Of a DNA stretch of 18,695 nt, positions 6,464 to 15,116 are shown one piece after another (within the stretch, counting starts at the first letter, position 1; each line of letters begins with the position of its first letter). The translations under genes were made by a program, and so were the position numbers. The notes beneath the pieces are model-generated. The model saw only the letters and a program-made list of their open reading frames with translations. It did not search any database and was not told where the DNA came from. The stretch comes from Clostridia bacterium (GTDB taxonomy: Bacteria; Bacillota; Clostridia; Oscillospirales; Acutalibacteraceae): contig JAFTCS010000021.1 of NCBI GenBank assembly GCA_017454565.1, forward strand, positions 1-18,695, read 5' to 3'.

Positions 6464-9400
6464 TCACATGAACATGAGCTGGCTGGTTTCGGGCAGACCT
6501 GCGAAGGCATTTATCTCTTTGAGCAGCTCTATTATGGTCTTTGAGACCTTGGCTCTTTGCTGGAAATCCTCAATAGAGGTAAATTCTCCATCGTTCCTTG
6601 CTTCGGCAAGGGCGATTGCTGCGGTTTCTCCTACGCCTGAGAGCGATGAGAACGGCAGTCGGATCTTTTCGCCCTCAACCTGAAATTTTCTTGCGTCAGA
6701 CTTGTATATATCTATAGGCAGCACCTCAATGCCTCTTGCAAGCATCTCATTGACGATCTGTAGGGTAGCGTATGAGGACTGCTCCTTTGCGCTGGCTTCA
6801 TGTCTGGCGATCTTTGAGTTTATCTCCTGCATCTTGTTCCTTACGGCACTTCTTCCCTTACACACCAGCATAGCGTCAAAATCATCGCTGCGTACAGTGA
6901 AATAGGCTGCATAATATTCCTTTGCACGATGCACCTTGTACCAACCAAGACGCAGGGTGGCTATCATATATGCCGCCGCGTGAGCTTTCGGGAACATGTA
7001 CTTTATCTTCATGCAGGAGTCTATGTACCACTGGGGTACATCGTGGTCTTTCATAGCCTGTATGTGCTCGGGGGTGAGCAGCTTGGTGGCTTTGCCCTTT
7101 CGCACGATCTCCATTATCTTGAAGGCCATATCCGGCTCAAGCCCCTTGTGCATAAGATAGACCATTATATTGTCACGGGTACCGATAACCTCGGAAATTG
7201 TGCATATCTTTTTCTCGATAAGCTCGGACGCGTTGCCTATCCACACGTCTGTGCCGTGGGAAAGACCTGAAACCTGCAGCAGGTCGGAAAAGGTCTTGGG
7301 CTGTGTCTCTATAAGCATCTGGCGGACGAATGAGGTACCGACCTCCGGAAGTGAAAATGTTCCGGTAAGTGAGTCTATGTCCTCAGGCGTAACGCCCAAA
7401 GCTTCGGTGGATGTGAACAGCGACATGACCTCCGGGTCACTCATTGATATGTTCATAACGTCGATCCCAGTGTACTCGCCAAGATAACGGTATATGGTGG
7501 GAACATCGTGTCCCAGCTCGTCAAGCTTACACACGGTATCATGTATGGAGTGGAAGTCGAAATGGGTGGTTAGTGAATCTGTTTTCTGGTCATTGGCAGG
7601 ATGCTGTATTGGGCAGAACTCGTAAACATCGTTCATTCTTGGAATGACCACCATGCCGCCGGGATGCTGGCCTGTAGTGCGGCGCACACCTGTGCATCCT
7701 GCAGCAAGACGCATCTCCTCCGCCCTGTTCACGGTTATACCGTTTTTTTCAGCGTACTTGCGTACATAGCCTATGGCGGTCTTTTCGGCGACAGTGGCTA
7801 TGGTGCCGGCCTTAAATACGTTTTCCTTTCCGAACAGAACCTCTGTATATCTGTGGGAACGGTTCTGATATTCGCCGGCAAAGTTCAGGTCTATATCGGG
7901 AGTCTTGTCGCCCTTGAATCCGAGGAAGGTCTCGAAAGGAATATCGTGGCCGTCACGCAGATATTCGGTTCCGCAGTTCGGGCAGTTCTTGGGCGGCAGG
8001 TCAAAGCCGGAGCCGTAGCTGCCATCGGTGAAGAATTCGGAATTACAGCACTTCGGGCAGACATAATGGGGGCAAAGCGGATTAACCTCCGATATACCCG
8101 ACATAGTTGCAACAAACGATGAGCCTACCGAACCTCGTGAGCCGACAAGGTAGCCGTGCTCGTTGGAATTTGCCACAAGCTTCTGCGCCGTCATATACAG
8201 CACAGAGAAGCCGTTGGTAATGATGGAGTTCAGTTCCTTTTCGATCCTTGCTTTTACGATATCAGGCAGAGGATCGCCGTACTGTTTTTTTGCCCTCTCC
8301 CAGGTTATGCTGGTCAGCTCCTCCTCAGCACCCGGAATAAACGGCGGGAAGTTTCCCTTTGGTACGGCTCTGATGCTCTCTATCATGTCAGCTATGTAGT
8401 TGGTGTTGGTCACCACGACCTCATAAGCCTTTTCCTTGCCGAGATATTCAAATTCCCTGAGCATTTCGGCGGTGTTGCGGAAATAAAGCGGCGGCTGCAT
8501 CTCGGCATCGCCGTAATCCTGAGCTGTAAGAAGTATCTCACGGTACTTGCTCTGGTACGGGTCCATAAAATGAACGTCACAGGTGGCCACTACAGGAAGC
8601 TGAAGCTCGTCGCCGATATCAACTATCATGCGGTTGATATCCTGAAGCCCCTGTATATCCTTCACCTTGCCTTCCCTGACAAGGTGCATATTGTTGCCTA
8701 CCGGCTGTATCTCCAGATAGTCATAAAATGAAGCGATGCTCTTTAGTTCCTCACGGCTCTTGCCGTCAAGTATTGCTCTATAAAGCTCTCCCGCTTCACA
8801 TGCGCTGCCAACTATTAGTCCGTCCCTGAGCTTCATAAGCTCCGACTTCGGCAGCAGCGGTTTTTTATAGAAATAATCAAGGTGTGACTTTGAAATGAGC
8901 TTGTAAAGATTTTTAAGTCCAAGCTGGTTCTTTACAAGGAGTATCTGGTGGTAATATTTATATGTCTTGAAGCTTGGTTTCGGGAGGAATTTACCGATAT
9001 CGGCAGTGTTGTCGATCTTGAAATCATCTCTGAGCTTCTGTATCATCTGCTGGAATATCTTCGCAAGCATCATGGCGTCATCGCAGGCGCGGTGATGATT
9101 GAAGCTGCCCAGTTTCAGGTGCTCTGCCACCACATCAAGCTTGTGCTTTGTAAGCTGCGGATACAGACCCCGTGAGACTGCAAGAGTATCAATATGCGAA
9201 AGGTCGTAATCTATTGAGTTTCTCTGGCAGGCAGCCTTGATAAAAGAGGTGTCGAATGAAGCATTGTGTGCAACCACCATCGGACGCTCACCGCAGAATT
9301 CAAGGAAGCTCCTGACTGCCTCGTCCTCCTTTGGCGCACCCTGTACCATAGAATCGTCTATTCCTGTCAGCTCGGTTATCTTTTCCGGAATGGGCATCTC

Positions 9401-10885
9401 AGGGTCTACAAAGGTCGAGAAGGTATCCATTATCTCGCCGTTGACCATACGGACAGCGCCGATCTCGGTGATCCTCTCTTTAAGCGGTGACAGCCCTGTG
9501 GTCTCTATATCAAAGATTATGAACTCTCCGCCAAGAGGACGATGATGTCCTCCGGTCACGGCTTCCGAAGAACCGTCATTTATAAAATAGGCTTCAACAC
9601 CGTATATGACCTTGAAATCCCCGCCCTTTTTGCGGATGTCGTCACAGGCGTTCATTGCGTCCGGAAATGCCTGTGCAACACCGTGGTCGGTAATGGCTAT
9701 CGCCGGCATGCCCCAGGAGTATGCCCTCTTTACAAGGTCGCCGGCGGATGTCACGGCGTCCATAGCCGACATGTTGGTGTGCAGGTGCAGTTCAACGCGC
9801 TTTACGGGAGATTTATCCACGATTTTCGCCGTTGCAACACGGCACACAGCAGATGCCATTACGGAAATGTCGTGATCGTATTTGTCAAGCTGAGCCTCGC
9901 CCTTTACAAGTATGGTATCGCCGTTTTTAAGCTCAAGGATACCCTTGACTTTCTCATTGTTGTCAATTATCTTTACATTGGCAGAGCCTGTAAAGTCCGT
10001 GATGCTTATAGAGATTATCTTCTTCTTGCCGTCTCTTGTGTCGCGTACATCTATGGCAAATACCTCGCCCCAGAATATGATCTTTCCCGCATCAGGAGAT
10101 ATATTTTTCAGCGGGAATATGTCGCCCTTTATACTGCCGCCATAGATAGCCGCGGCCGTTGACGGAATACATGTCGGGCTGAGTGTGCTGCCCTCTCTTA
10201 TCTCTATCTCGCTAAGGCCTTCCGGAGCAGGCGCCGGCTTCTTTGCAAATTTTTCCTTATGCTCGGCTCCCGCCTTCATCATGCTTTCATACTGTTCCTG
10301 CTCCTCAATCAGCTTTTCACGCAGCACCTTTTCCTCGGCCATCTTTTGCTGCTCAATATAATTTTCGCTCTCGGAGTCAATAGCAGTCACGCCGTCAAAT
10401 CTTATGTTAAAGTTCAGCGAAAATTCTTCCCTGATGAGTGCAGACATCTTTTTGTCAATGTTCTGTGAGAGCAGTATATCCTTTCCCCCATGGCTCAGGG
10501 TTATGATGAAGTCATCCCCGCTTATCCTTGCGCTGGAATTGTTCAGTGTACCGTTGAGGCTTGCACAGCGCCTTTTCAGCTCCTTCATCAGCTGGGGATA
10601 GTAGCTCTCATCAAATAGTCCGGGGTCGTACTCCGGATGTATCCTGCACTGTAACAGGTTGAGCACACTGCCTGAAAGCATTCTCTCCGATTCATACAGC
10701 ACTTCCTTGCTGACAATGGAAGGCATCTTCACATGTACATCCAATGATCTGCTGCCCGAATCTATTTTTACGTTTGTGATGTCGTTTTCCCCAAGCTCCT
10801 CAGGTATGTTTTTGACATCAACATATCTTCCAAAAAAATCCGAAAACTTATTCATATCTATTTTAGGATACACCTTTCTGGGCAC
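6464..10885 (-). CDS. polC: DNA polymerase III alpha subunit, PolC type with built-in 3'-5' exonuclease
   Basis: The Gram-positive replicative polymerase, 1473 residues from the GTG at 10885. Domains in order: N-terminal domain, an OB fold near 252-350, PHP with HLHT (367-370) and TDH (399-401), a DnaQ-like exonuclease inserted into PHP (DIETTG 459-464, HNASFD 540-545, HRACDD 598-603), the rest of PHP with CDVH (769-772), the polymerase core with GSRGSVGSS (915-923), a zinc ribbon of CPKC (943-946) and CPNC (968-971), catalytic Asp997 and Asp999 in PDIDLNF and Asp1122 in KLDELGHD, and a C-terminal helix-hairpin-helix region. All catalytic residues are present. The start is uncertain: neither the GTG at 10885 nor the ATG at 10855 (MNKFSDFFGR) has a well-placed ribosome binding site; the nearest, AAAGGTG, lies 15 bases before the latter. 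It is the last gene of the cluster. Confidence 0.97.
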   Translation of the reverse strand: MPRKVYPKIDMNKFSDFFGRYVDVKNIPEELGENDITNVKIDSGSRSLDVHVKMPSIVSKEVLYESERMLSGSVLNLLQCRIHPEYDPGLFDESYYPQLMKELKRRCASLNGTLNNSSARISGDDFIITLSHGGKDILLSQNIDKKMSALIREEFSLNFNIRFDGVTAIDSESENYIEQQKMAEEKVLREKLIEEQEQYESMMKAGAEHKEKFAKKPAPAPEGLSEIEIREGSTLSPTCIPSTAAAIYGGSIKGDIFPLKNISPDAGKIIFWGEVFAIDVRDTRDGKKKIISISITDFTGSANVKIIDNNEKVKGILELKNGDTILVKGEAQLDKYDHDISVMASAVCRVATAKIVDKSPVKRVELHLHTNMSAMDAVTSAGDLVKRAYSWGMPAIAITDHGVAQAFPDAMNACDDIRKKGGDFKVIYGVEAYFINDGSSEAVTGGHHRPLGGEFIIFDIETTGLSPLKERITEIGAVRMVNGEIMDTFSTFVDPEMPIPEKITELTGIDDSMVQGAPKEDEAVRSFLEFCGERPMVVAHNASFDTSFIKAACQRNSIDYDLSHIDTLAVSRGLYPQLTKHKLDVVAEHLKLGSFNHHRACDDAMMLAKIFQQMIQKLRDDFKIDNTADIGKFLPKPSFKTYKYYHQILLVKNQLGLKNLYKLISKSHLDYFYKKPLLPKSELMKLRDGLIVGSACEAGELYRAILDGKSREELKSIASFYDYLEIQPVGNNMHLVREGKVKDIQGLQDINRMIVDIGDELQLPVVATCDVHFMDPYQSKYREILLTAQDYGDAEMQPPLYFRNTAEMLREFEYLGKEKAYEVVVTNTNYIADMIESIRAVPKGNFPPFIPGAEEELTSITWERAKKQYGDPLPDIVKARIEKELNSIITNGFSVLYMTAQKLVANSNEHGYLVGSRGSVGSSFVATMSGISEVNPLCPHYVCPKCCNSEFFTDGSYGSGFDLPPKNCPNCGTEYLRDGHDIPFETFLGFKGDKTPDIDLNFAGEYQNRSHRYTEVLFGKENVFKAGTIATVAEKTAIGYVRKYAEKNGITVNRAEEMRLAAGCTGVRRTTGQHPGGMVVIPRMNDVYEFCPIQHPANDQKTDSLTTHFDFHSIHDTVCKLDELGHDVPTIYRYLGEYTGIDVMNISMSDPEVMSLFTSTEALGVTPEDIDSLTGTFSLPEVGTSFVRQMLIETQPKTFSDLLQVSGLSHGTDVWIGNASELIEKKICTISEVIGTRDNIMVYLMHKGLEPDMAFKIMEIVRKGKATKLLTPEHIQAMKDHDVPQWYIDSCMKIKYMFPKAHAAAYMIATLRLGWYKVHRAKEYYAAYFTVRSDDFDAMLVCKGRSAVRNKMQEINSKIARHEASAKEQSSYATLQIVNEMLARGIEVLPIDIYKSDARKFQVEGEKIRLPFSSLSGVGETAAIALAEARNDGEFTSIEDFQQRAKVSKTIIELLKEINAFAGLPETSQLMFM

Positions 10886-10893
10886 ATGTTTAT

Positions 10894-10913
10894 GGGAGCC
10901 CGATAAGGCTCCC
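10894..10913 (-). other. Stem-loop between ispG and polC
   Basis: Seven G/C-rich base pairs (GGGAGCC 10894-10900 with GGCTCCC 10907-10913) around a 6-base loop, starting 8 bases after the ispG stop and ending 8 bases before the GTG of polC. No T tract follows, so it is not a normal terminator. It could stabilise the upstream message or influence polC translation. Confidence 0.6.
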
Positions 10914-10920
10914 TGTAAAC

Positions 10921-11970
10921 TTACATATTGTCTATTTCCTTAATAAGCTCCTCAAGAAGTGCTTCCTCAGGAACTTTACGCAGGATCTCACCCTTTTTGA
11001 AGATAAGTCCCACGCCGTCGCCGCCGGCAATGCCTATATCGGCTTCTCTTGCTTCTCCGGGACCGTTCACTACACATCCCATTATGGCTACGGTCAGATT
11101 CTTTTTGCAGTCTTTCAGACGCTCCTCGGCCTGCTTCGCAAGACCGATAAGGTCTATCCTTGTGCGGCCGCATGTAGGACACGACACAAAACGTATCCCC
11201 GTACTGCTCAGACCAAGAGCCTTGAGAATATCCTTTGCAGCATATACTTCCTTAACAGGCTCGTCAGTGAGTGACACCCTGATAGTGTCACCTATGCCCT
11301 CAAGCAGCAAACTGCCAATACCGGCAGCAGATTTTATAATGCCCATACGCTCTGTGCCGGCTTCGGTCACTCCTAAATGAAGCGGATAACTGCAGCGTTC
11401 GCTTGCAAGCTCATAAGCCTCTTTCATAAACGCAACATTTGAGGATTTCATTGAAAGAACAATATTCCCGAAATCGAATTTTTCCAGAAGCGAGGCATGG
11501 TAAAGGGCACTGTCGCAAAGTGCCTGCGGCGTAGGTCTGCCGTACTTTTCAAGAATGTGCTTTTCAAGCGAGCCGGAATTTACACCGATACGGATAGGAA
11601 TATTCCTTCTCCTGCACTCGTCAGCGACCTGCTTTACCCTGTCATCGGAGCCGATGTTGCCGGGGTTTATCCTGATCTTGTCCACACCGGCGGCTGCAGC
11701 CTCAAGAGCGATACGGTAGTCAAAATGTATATCGGCGACAATGGGAGCAGATACCTCTTTTTTTATAGCCGGAATAAGGCGCACAGCGCCGATGTCCGGC
11801 ACAGCAATACGGATGATGTCACAGCCGGCCTTCTCCAGCTCTATTGCCTGCCTTACGCTGCCCTCAATGTCGGTAGACGGCACGTTCAGCATGGACTGCA
11901 CGGTTATATCCGAATCGCCGCCTATGAATGTCCTGCCAACGGCGATTTTTACGGTCTCACGTCTTTTCAT
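10921..11970 (-). CDS. ispG: 4-hydroxy-3-methylbut-2-enyl diphosphate synthase (flavodoxin), IspG/GcpE
   Basis: The penultimate step of the MEP pathway, converting MEcPP to HMBPP with a 4Fe-4S cluster. 349 residues from the ATG at 11970, the usual length of the short bacterial form. The N-terminal TIM-barrel part runs to about 255. The cluster ligands are Cys264 and Cys267 in CPTCGRT, Cys299 in GCVVNGPGE, and probably Glu306 as the fourth ligand. Two upstream in-frame starts exist (GTG 11979, ATG 11976), but AGGAG lies 8 bases before the 11970 ATG and only 2 or fewer before the others. That ribosome binding site overlaps the rseP stop region, so translation is probably coupled to rseP. In many relatives proS sits between ispG and polC; here there is none. 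Confidence 0.96.
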   Translation of the reverse strand: MKRRETVKIAVGRTFIGGDSDITVQSMLNVPSTDIEGSVRQAIELEKAGCDIIRIAVPDIGAVRLIPAIKKEVSAPIVADIHFDYRIALEAAAAGVDKIRINPGNIGSDDRVKQVADECRRRNIPIRIGVNSGSLEKHILEKYGRPTPQALCDSALYHASLLEKFDFGNIVLSMKSSNVAFMKEAYELASERCSYPLHLGVTEAGTERMGIIKSAAGIGSLLLEGIGDTIRVSLTDEPVKEVYAAKDILKALGLSSTGIRFVSCPTCGRTRIDLIGLAKQAEERLKDCKKNLTVAIMGCVVNGPGEAREADIGIAGGDGVGLIFKKGEILRKVPEEALLEELIKEIDNM

Positions 11971-11981
11971 TTTCATCACTC

Positions 11982-13046
11982 CTAATGGTTGAACAATCGT
12001 ATGATATCGTTAACTGAGATCAACGCCATGAACAGCAAAAGCAGCACCATACCGATAAGATGGACCCAGCCTTCATGCTCAGGCTTTACAGGCTTTCTGC
12101 GTATTGCTTCGATGATGAGGAACACAAGTCTGCCGCCGTCCAGCGCAGGCAGCGGAAGAAGATTCACCACACCTAAATTTACGGTAATGACCATCATTAT
12201 GAAAATGAGGTTGTTCAGTCCGTCCCAGAAGCTTGTTTTCAGTCCTTCTGCGGCAGCCTGTGAAACCGCCGAGGTCATTCCGATGGGGCCTGCCATTTCG
12301 TTAATGCCGAACTGACCGGTTATCAGCCCGATAAGGCTTGCCCAGACCATACGCACCGTGGAGCAGGTCTGCAGGAAGGTCTGCTGCATCAGAGTACCGA
12401 AATTATTTTCAACTCCCAAAATGATAATGTCGCGGTGAATGACCTCCTGACCGTCCTTATTTTTGGTAGTCGGGAATTGCACATGCTCAAAGGTCATTAT
12501 CTGCCCGTCGCGTTCGATTTTGAATGTCAGGTCGTTGGACTTTGCAGTCGCCAGAGCAAAATTCATGTCCATTGAGGTGTAGATATCATAGCCGTTGATG
12601 GATTTTATCTCATCACCCACCTGGAGGTACTGCGAGGATTCGTTCACTTTAGCAAAGCCTGCTATTGTATTGGTAGCAAAAAGTTTCACGGGAATAAGGG
12701 TTATCATCATCAGCAGGAAACCGAGAACGATGTTCATTACGGCTCCGGCAACAACTATTATCATTCTCTGCCAGACCTTTTTCCTGCCGAAAGAACGTTC
12801 GTCTTCGCTTTCGCCGTCCTCACCCTCCATTGAGCAGAAACCGCCTATCGGAAAGAGTCTGAGTGAATACAATGTCTCACCCTTCTGGAACTTGATTATC
12901 TTGGGTCCCATTCCAAGAGCAAATTCGTTCACTTTAACGCCAAATTTCTTTGCCGTGAGGAAGTGTCCAAGCTCATGCAGAAATATTATCAGCTCAAACA
13001 AAAGTATTCCTATTATTGTCAGTAATACGCCTTCTATATGGATCAT
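11982..13046 (-). CDS. rseP: Intramembrane site-2 zinc metalloprotease RseP/RasP
   Basis: A 354-residue membrane protease of the S2P family that cleaves anti-sigma factors and signal peptide remnants within the membrane. It has the zinc site HELGH (24-28) in the first membrane helix, a second hydrophobic segment near 93-120, a PDZ domain from about 125 to 200, then NLLPLPALDGG (295-305) with the third zinc ligand Asp303, and a last membrane helix near 329-345. The length is slightly below that of the E. coli protein with two PDZ domains, so one PDZ is expected. The ATG at 13046 is immediately preceded by AGGAG with no spacer, which is unusually tight; no better start is visible. It lies 25 bases after dxr and 11 before ispG. 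The substrate in this organism is unknown. Confidence 0.96.
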   Translation of the reverse strand: MIHIEGVLLTIIGILLFELIIFLHELGHFLTAKKFGVKVNEFALGMGPKIIKFQKGETLYSLRLFPIGGFCSMEGEDGESEDERSFGRKKVWQRMIIVVAGAVMNIVLGFLLMMITLIPVKLFATNTIAGFAKVNESSQYLQVGDEIKSINGYDIYTSMDMNFALATAKSNDLTFKIERDGQIMTFEHVQFPTTKNKDGQEVIHRDIIILGVENNFGTLMQQTFLQTCSTVRMVWASLIGLITGQFGINEMAGPIGMTSAVSQAAAEGLKTSFWDGLNNLIFIMMVITVNLGVVNLLPLPALDGGRLVFLIIEAIRRKPVKPEHEGWVHLIGMVLLLLFMALISVNDIIRLFNH

Positions 13047-13071
13047 CTCCTAAAATCAAATGCGGGCTGTT

Positions 13072-14220
13072 TTACGCGCCGAGTATCCTTGCTCTGGTGT
13101 TTCTGTCGGCGGAAAGGATATCCTCAATGGTAAAATCGTTTTTGTTCCCGTCAAAGGTGGCCAGAGCATTTCCTACTGTTTCGGGTATCTGCAGGAAGCC
13201 TATCTTTCCCTTAATGAAGAGCGACACCGCCGCTTCGTTTGCAGCGTTAACCACAGCCGGATATAATCCGCCAAGCCGCAAAGCTTTACGGCATATTGCA
13301 AGACATTCAAAGGTATCATAGTCGGGCTTTGCAAAAGTAAGTGTCGCTATCTCTGACAAGTCAAGCTCCTTTACGGGCGATTCCGGCCTTTCGGGGTATG
13401 TAAGTGCGTACTGGATGGGAATCCTCATATCAGGAACGCCGAGCTGGGCAATAACCGAATTGTCCATATACTGCACCATAGAGTGCACGATGCTTTCGCG
13501 GTGAATGAGAACGTCTATTTTTTCGTCCGGCACATCAAAAAGCCATGACGCTTCTATGACCTCAAGCCCCTTGTTCATCATTGTGGCGGAATCTATGGTT
13601 ATTTTCTGTCCCATGCTCCAGTTCGGGTGCTTCAGAGCATCCTTCAGCGTAACATTTTGAAGCTGTTCTTTAGTCCGGCCATAGAAAGGTCCCCCGGAGG
13701 CTGTCAGAATGACTTTTTTCAGTGCGCCCTGAGGACTGCCCTGCAAGCACTGGAACACGGCGGAATGCTCGCTGTCCACAGGGTACAGTTTTACACCCTT
13801 GTCGGCTATCGCTCTGCTTACGACCTTACCGCCTGCCACCAGAGTTTCTTTATTGGCAAGCGCAAGATTCTTGCCTGCCGAAACAGCTTCAAGCGTGGGG
13901 ATAAGTCCGGCAACACCGACTATGGCATTTACTGCCGTATCGGCCTCAGGACACCTTGCCGCCTCTTTTATACCTTCTTCACCGCTGTATACGGCAATAT
14001 CCGTATCTTCAAGAGCTATCTTCAGCTTTTTTGCACAGTCAGGGTCAAGCACTGCTACCATTCCGGGTCGGAACTCTCTTGCCTGTTTCTCAAGAAGCTC
14101 AATGCTCCTGTTGGCGGTCAGAGCGCTCACCTTTATGCCGTGCATTCTGGCAACATCCAGTGTCTGCACACCGATAGAGCCTGTGGAGCCTAATACTGTA
14201 ATATTTTCGGTCAAAGTCAT
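13072..14220 (-). CDS. dxr: 1-deoxy-D-xylulose 5-phosphate reductoisomerase
   Basis: The first committed step of the MEP pathway: NADPH-dependent rearrangement and reduction of DXP to MEP. 382 residues from the ATG at 14220. It shows the NADPH loop GSTGSIG (11-17), NKETLVAGG (123-131), the metal ligands Asp149 and Glu151 in VDSEHSAVFQ, ASGGP (174-178), and SMGQKITIDSATMMNKGLE (202-220) with Glu220 as third metal ligand. GGAGG lies 3 bases before the ATG. An in-frame ATG at 14298 would add 26 residues and overlaps the cdsA stop as ATGA, but those codons cover a strong hairpin and precede the usual family start, so I reject that extension. Confidence 0.97.
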   Translation of the reverse strand: MTLTENITVLGSTGSIGVQTLDVARMHGIKVSALTANRSIELLEKQAREFRPGMVAVLDPDCAKKLKIALEDTDIAVYSGEEGIKEAARCPEADTAVNAIVGVAGLIPTLEAVSAGKNLALANKETLVAGGKVVSRAIADKGVKLYPVDSEHSAVFQCLQGSPQGALKKVILTASGGPFYGRTKEQLQNVTLKDALKHPNWSMGQKITIDSATMMNKGLEVIEASWLFDVPDEKIDVLIHRESIVHSMVQYMDNSVIAQLGVPDMRIPIQYALTYPERPESPVKELDLSEIATLTFAKPDYDTFECLAICRKALRLGGLYPAVVNAANEAAVSLFIKGKIGFLQIPETVGNALATFDGNKNDFTIEDILSADRNTRARILGA

Positions 14221-14255
14221 GCACCTCCGTTTGAGTTTATAATAAGAAATTTTGA

Positions 14256-14283
14256 GCAGAGCCGCCTTTTTCGGCAGCTCTGC
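14256..14283 (-). other. Stem-loop between cdsA and dxr
   Basis: GCAGAGC (14256-14262) pairs with GCTCTGC (14277-14283); after one mismatch, GCC (14264-14266) pairs with GGC (14273-14275) around a 6-base loop. On the minus strand TCAAAATTTC follows, a weak T tract. It may be an attenuator or a processing site within the operon. It ends about 35 bases before the dxr start. Confidence 0.65.
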
Positions 14284-14294
14284 ATGAGTAATGG

Positions 14295-15116
14295 TCATCC
14301 TGCTATCGGGAAATAGGTTATGAATACTAATATGAATGGTGAAACAAAGATAACGCTGTCGAAACGGTCAAGAAAACCGCCGTGTCCGGGAAGTATGCTG
14401 CCGTAGTCCTTGATGTTGAAATTGCGCTTTACGATAGAAAAGCTGAGATCACCGATTATAGACAGGAAAGATCCGATAAAGGACATACAGACTACATATA
14501 CATAGTTAACTTCCGCAGGGCTTCCGTATACAATTATAGGAAGCAGCCATGAGAGAAAGCATGTTGCGCCTATGCAGAACAGAACTCCTCCCACAGCGCC
14601 TTCGACTGTCTTTTTCGGGCTGATCTCAGGGCAAAGCTTATGCTTTCCCAGAAATGTTCCTGCAAAGAACGCGCCGATGTCTGCCATCCAGGGCATTCCC
14701 AGCGCAATAAGAAAATAGAACGACGCAAAAGGCGTGTACAGATTCTTTATCATCACTATCGTTGAGAGTGCAACTGTGATGATTATGGTCATAGCATAAA
14801 TATATGCAAGATCCTTGTAGGTTATTTTTTTATGGAAGAAAACGATCATCGAGAGCATGACGCCCGAATAAACAAAGCAGGTTATCATTTCATAGCCGTA
14901 TGTGAGCAGCATCGGATATGCTGCGGCAAAAACAAGCGACGGAATACTGAGGTACAGCAGTTTCAGCCCCTTTACTGCCGACACGAACTCACCCACAGAA
15001 ACAACGCAGATTATCGCTACTGCAATGTCAAAGAAGATCGGCATGGTCTTGCCCAGAAAGACAACCGCGAATATCATCGGCACCCCTATGGCAGCCGCAA
15101 GGAACCGCTTGCCCAT
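14295..15116 (-). CDS. cdsA: Phosphatidate cytidylyltransferase (CDP-diacylglycerol synthase)
   Basis: A 273-residue polytopic membrane enzyme that makes CDP-diacylglycerol from phosphatidic acid and CTP, the branch point for phospholipid synthesis. Multiple hydrophobic helices cover residues 8-150, 172-198 and 205-222. The family signature is complete at 227-253: Ser227, Lys230-Arg231, Lys236-Asp237, and HGGFLDRFD (245-253). ISPKKTVEG (165-173) is the other conserved cytoplasmic stretch. The ATG follows directly on the uppS stop with no spacer, and its ribosome binding site (GGGGGTG) lies inside the last codons of uppS, so translation is probably coupled. Confidence 0.96.
   Translation of the reverse strand: MGKRFLAAAIGVPMIFAVVFLGKTMPIFFDIAVAIICVVSVGEFVSAVKGLKLLYLSIPSLVFAAAYPMLLTYGYEMITCFVYSGVMLSMIVFFHKKITYKDLAYIYAMTIIITVALSTIVMIKNLYTPFASFYFLIALGMPWMADIGAFFAGTFLGKHKLCPEISPKKTVEGAVGGVLFCIGATCFLSWLLPIIVYGSPAEVNYVYVVCMSFIGSFLSIIGDLSFSIVKRNFNIKDYGSILPGHGGFLDRFDSVIFVSPFILVFITYFPIAG

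Noticed and set aside
6228..6467. A 79-codon minus-strand open frame between polC and lon
   Set aside because: It overlaps the polC stop, has no ribosome binding site, is basic with no recognisable domain, and spans several inverted repeats; more likely repeat or structured non-coding DNA.
7601..8731. Long plus-strand open frames of 173 and 191 codons within polC
   Set aside because: They are antisense shadows of a strongly conserved gene, with no ribosome binding site and no family resemblance.
9542..10162. A 206-codon plus-strand open frame opposite polC
   Set aside because: It covers the conserved PHP and OB regions of polC in antisense; composition and lack of a start signal point to a shadow frame.
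14221..14298. The 26-residue N-terminal extension of Dxr
   Set aside because: It covers a hairpin, precedes the usual family start, and the GGAGG site serves the ATG at 14220.
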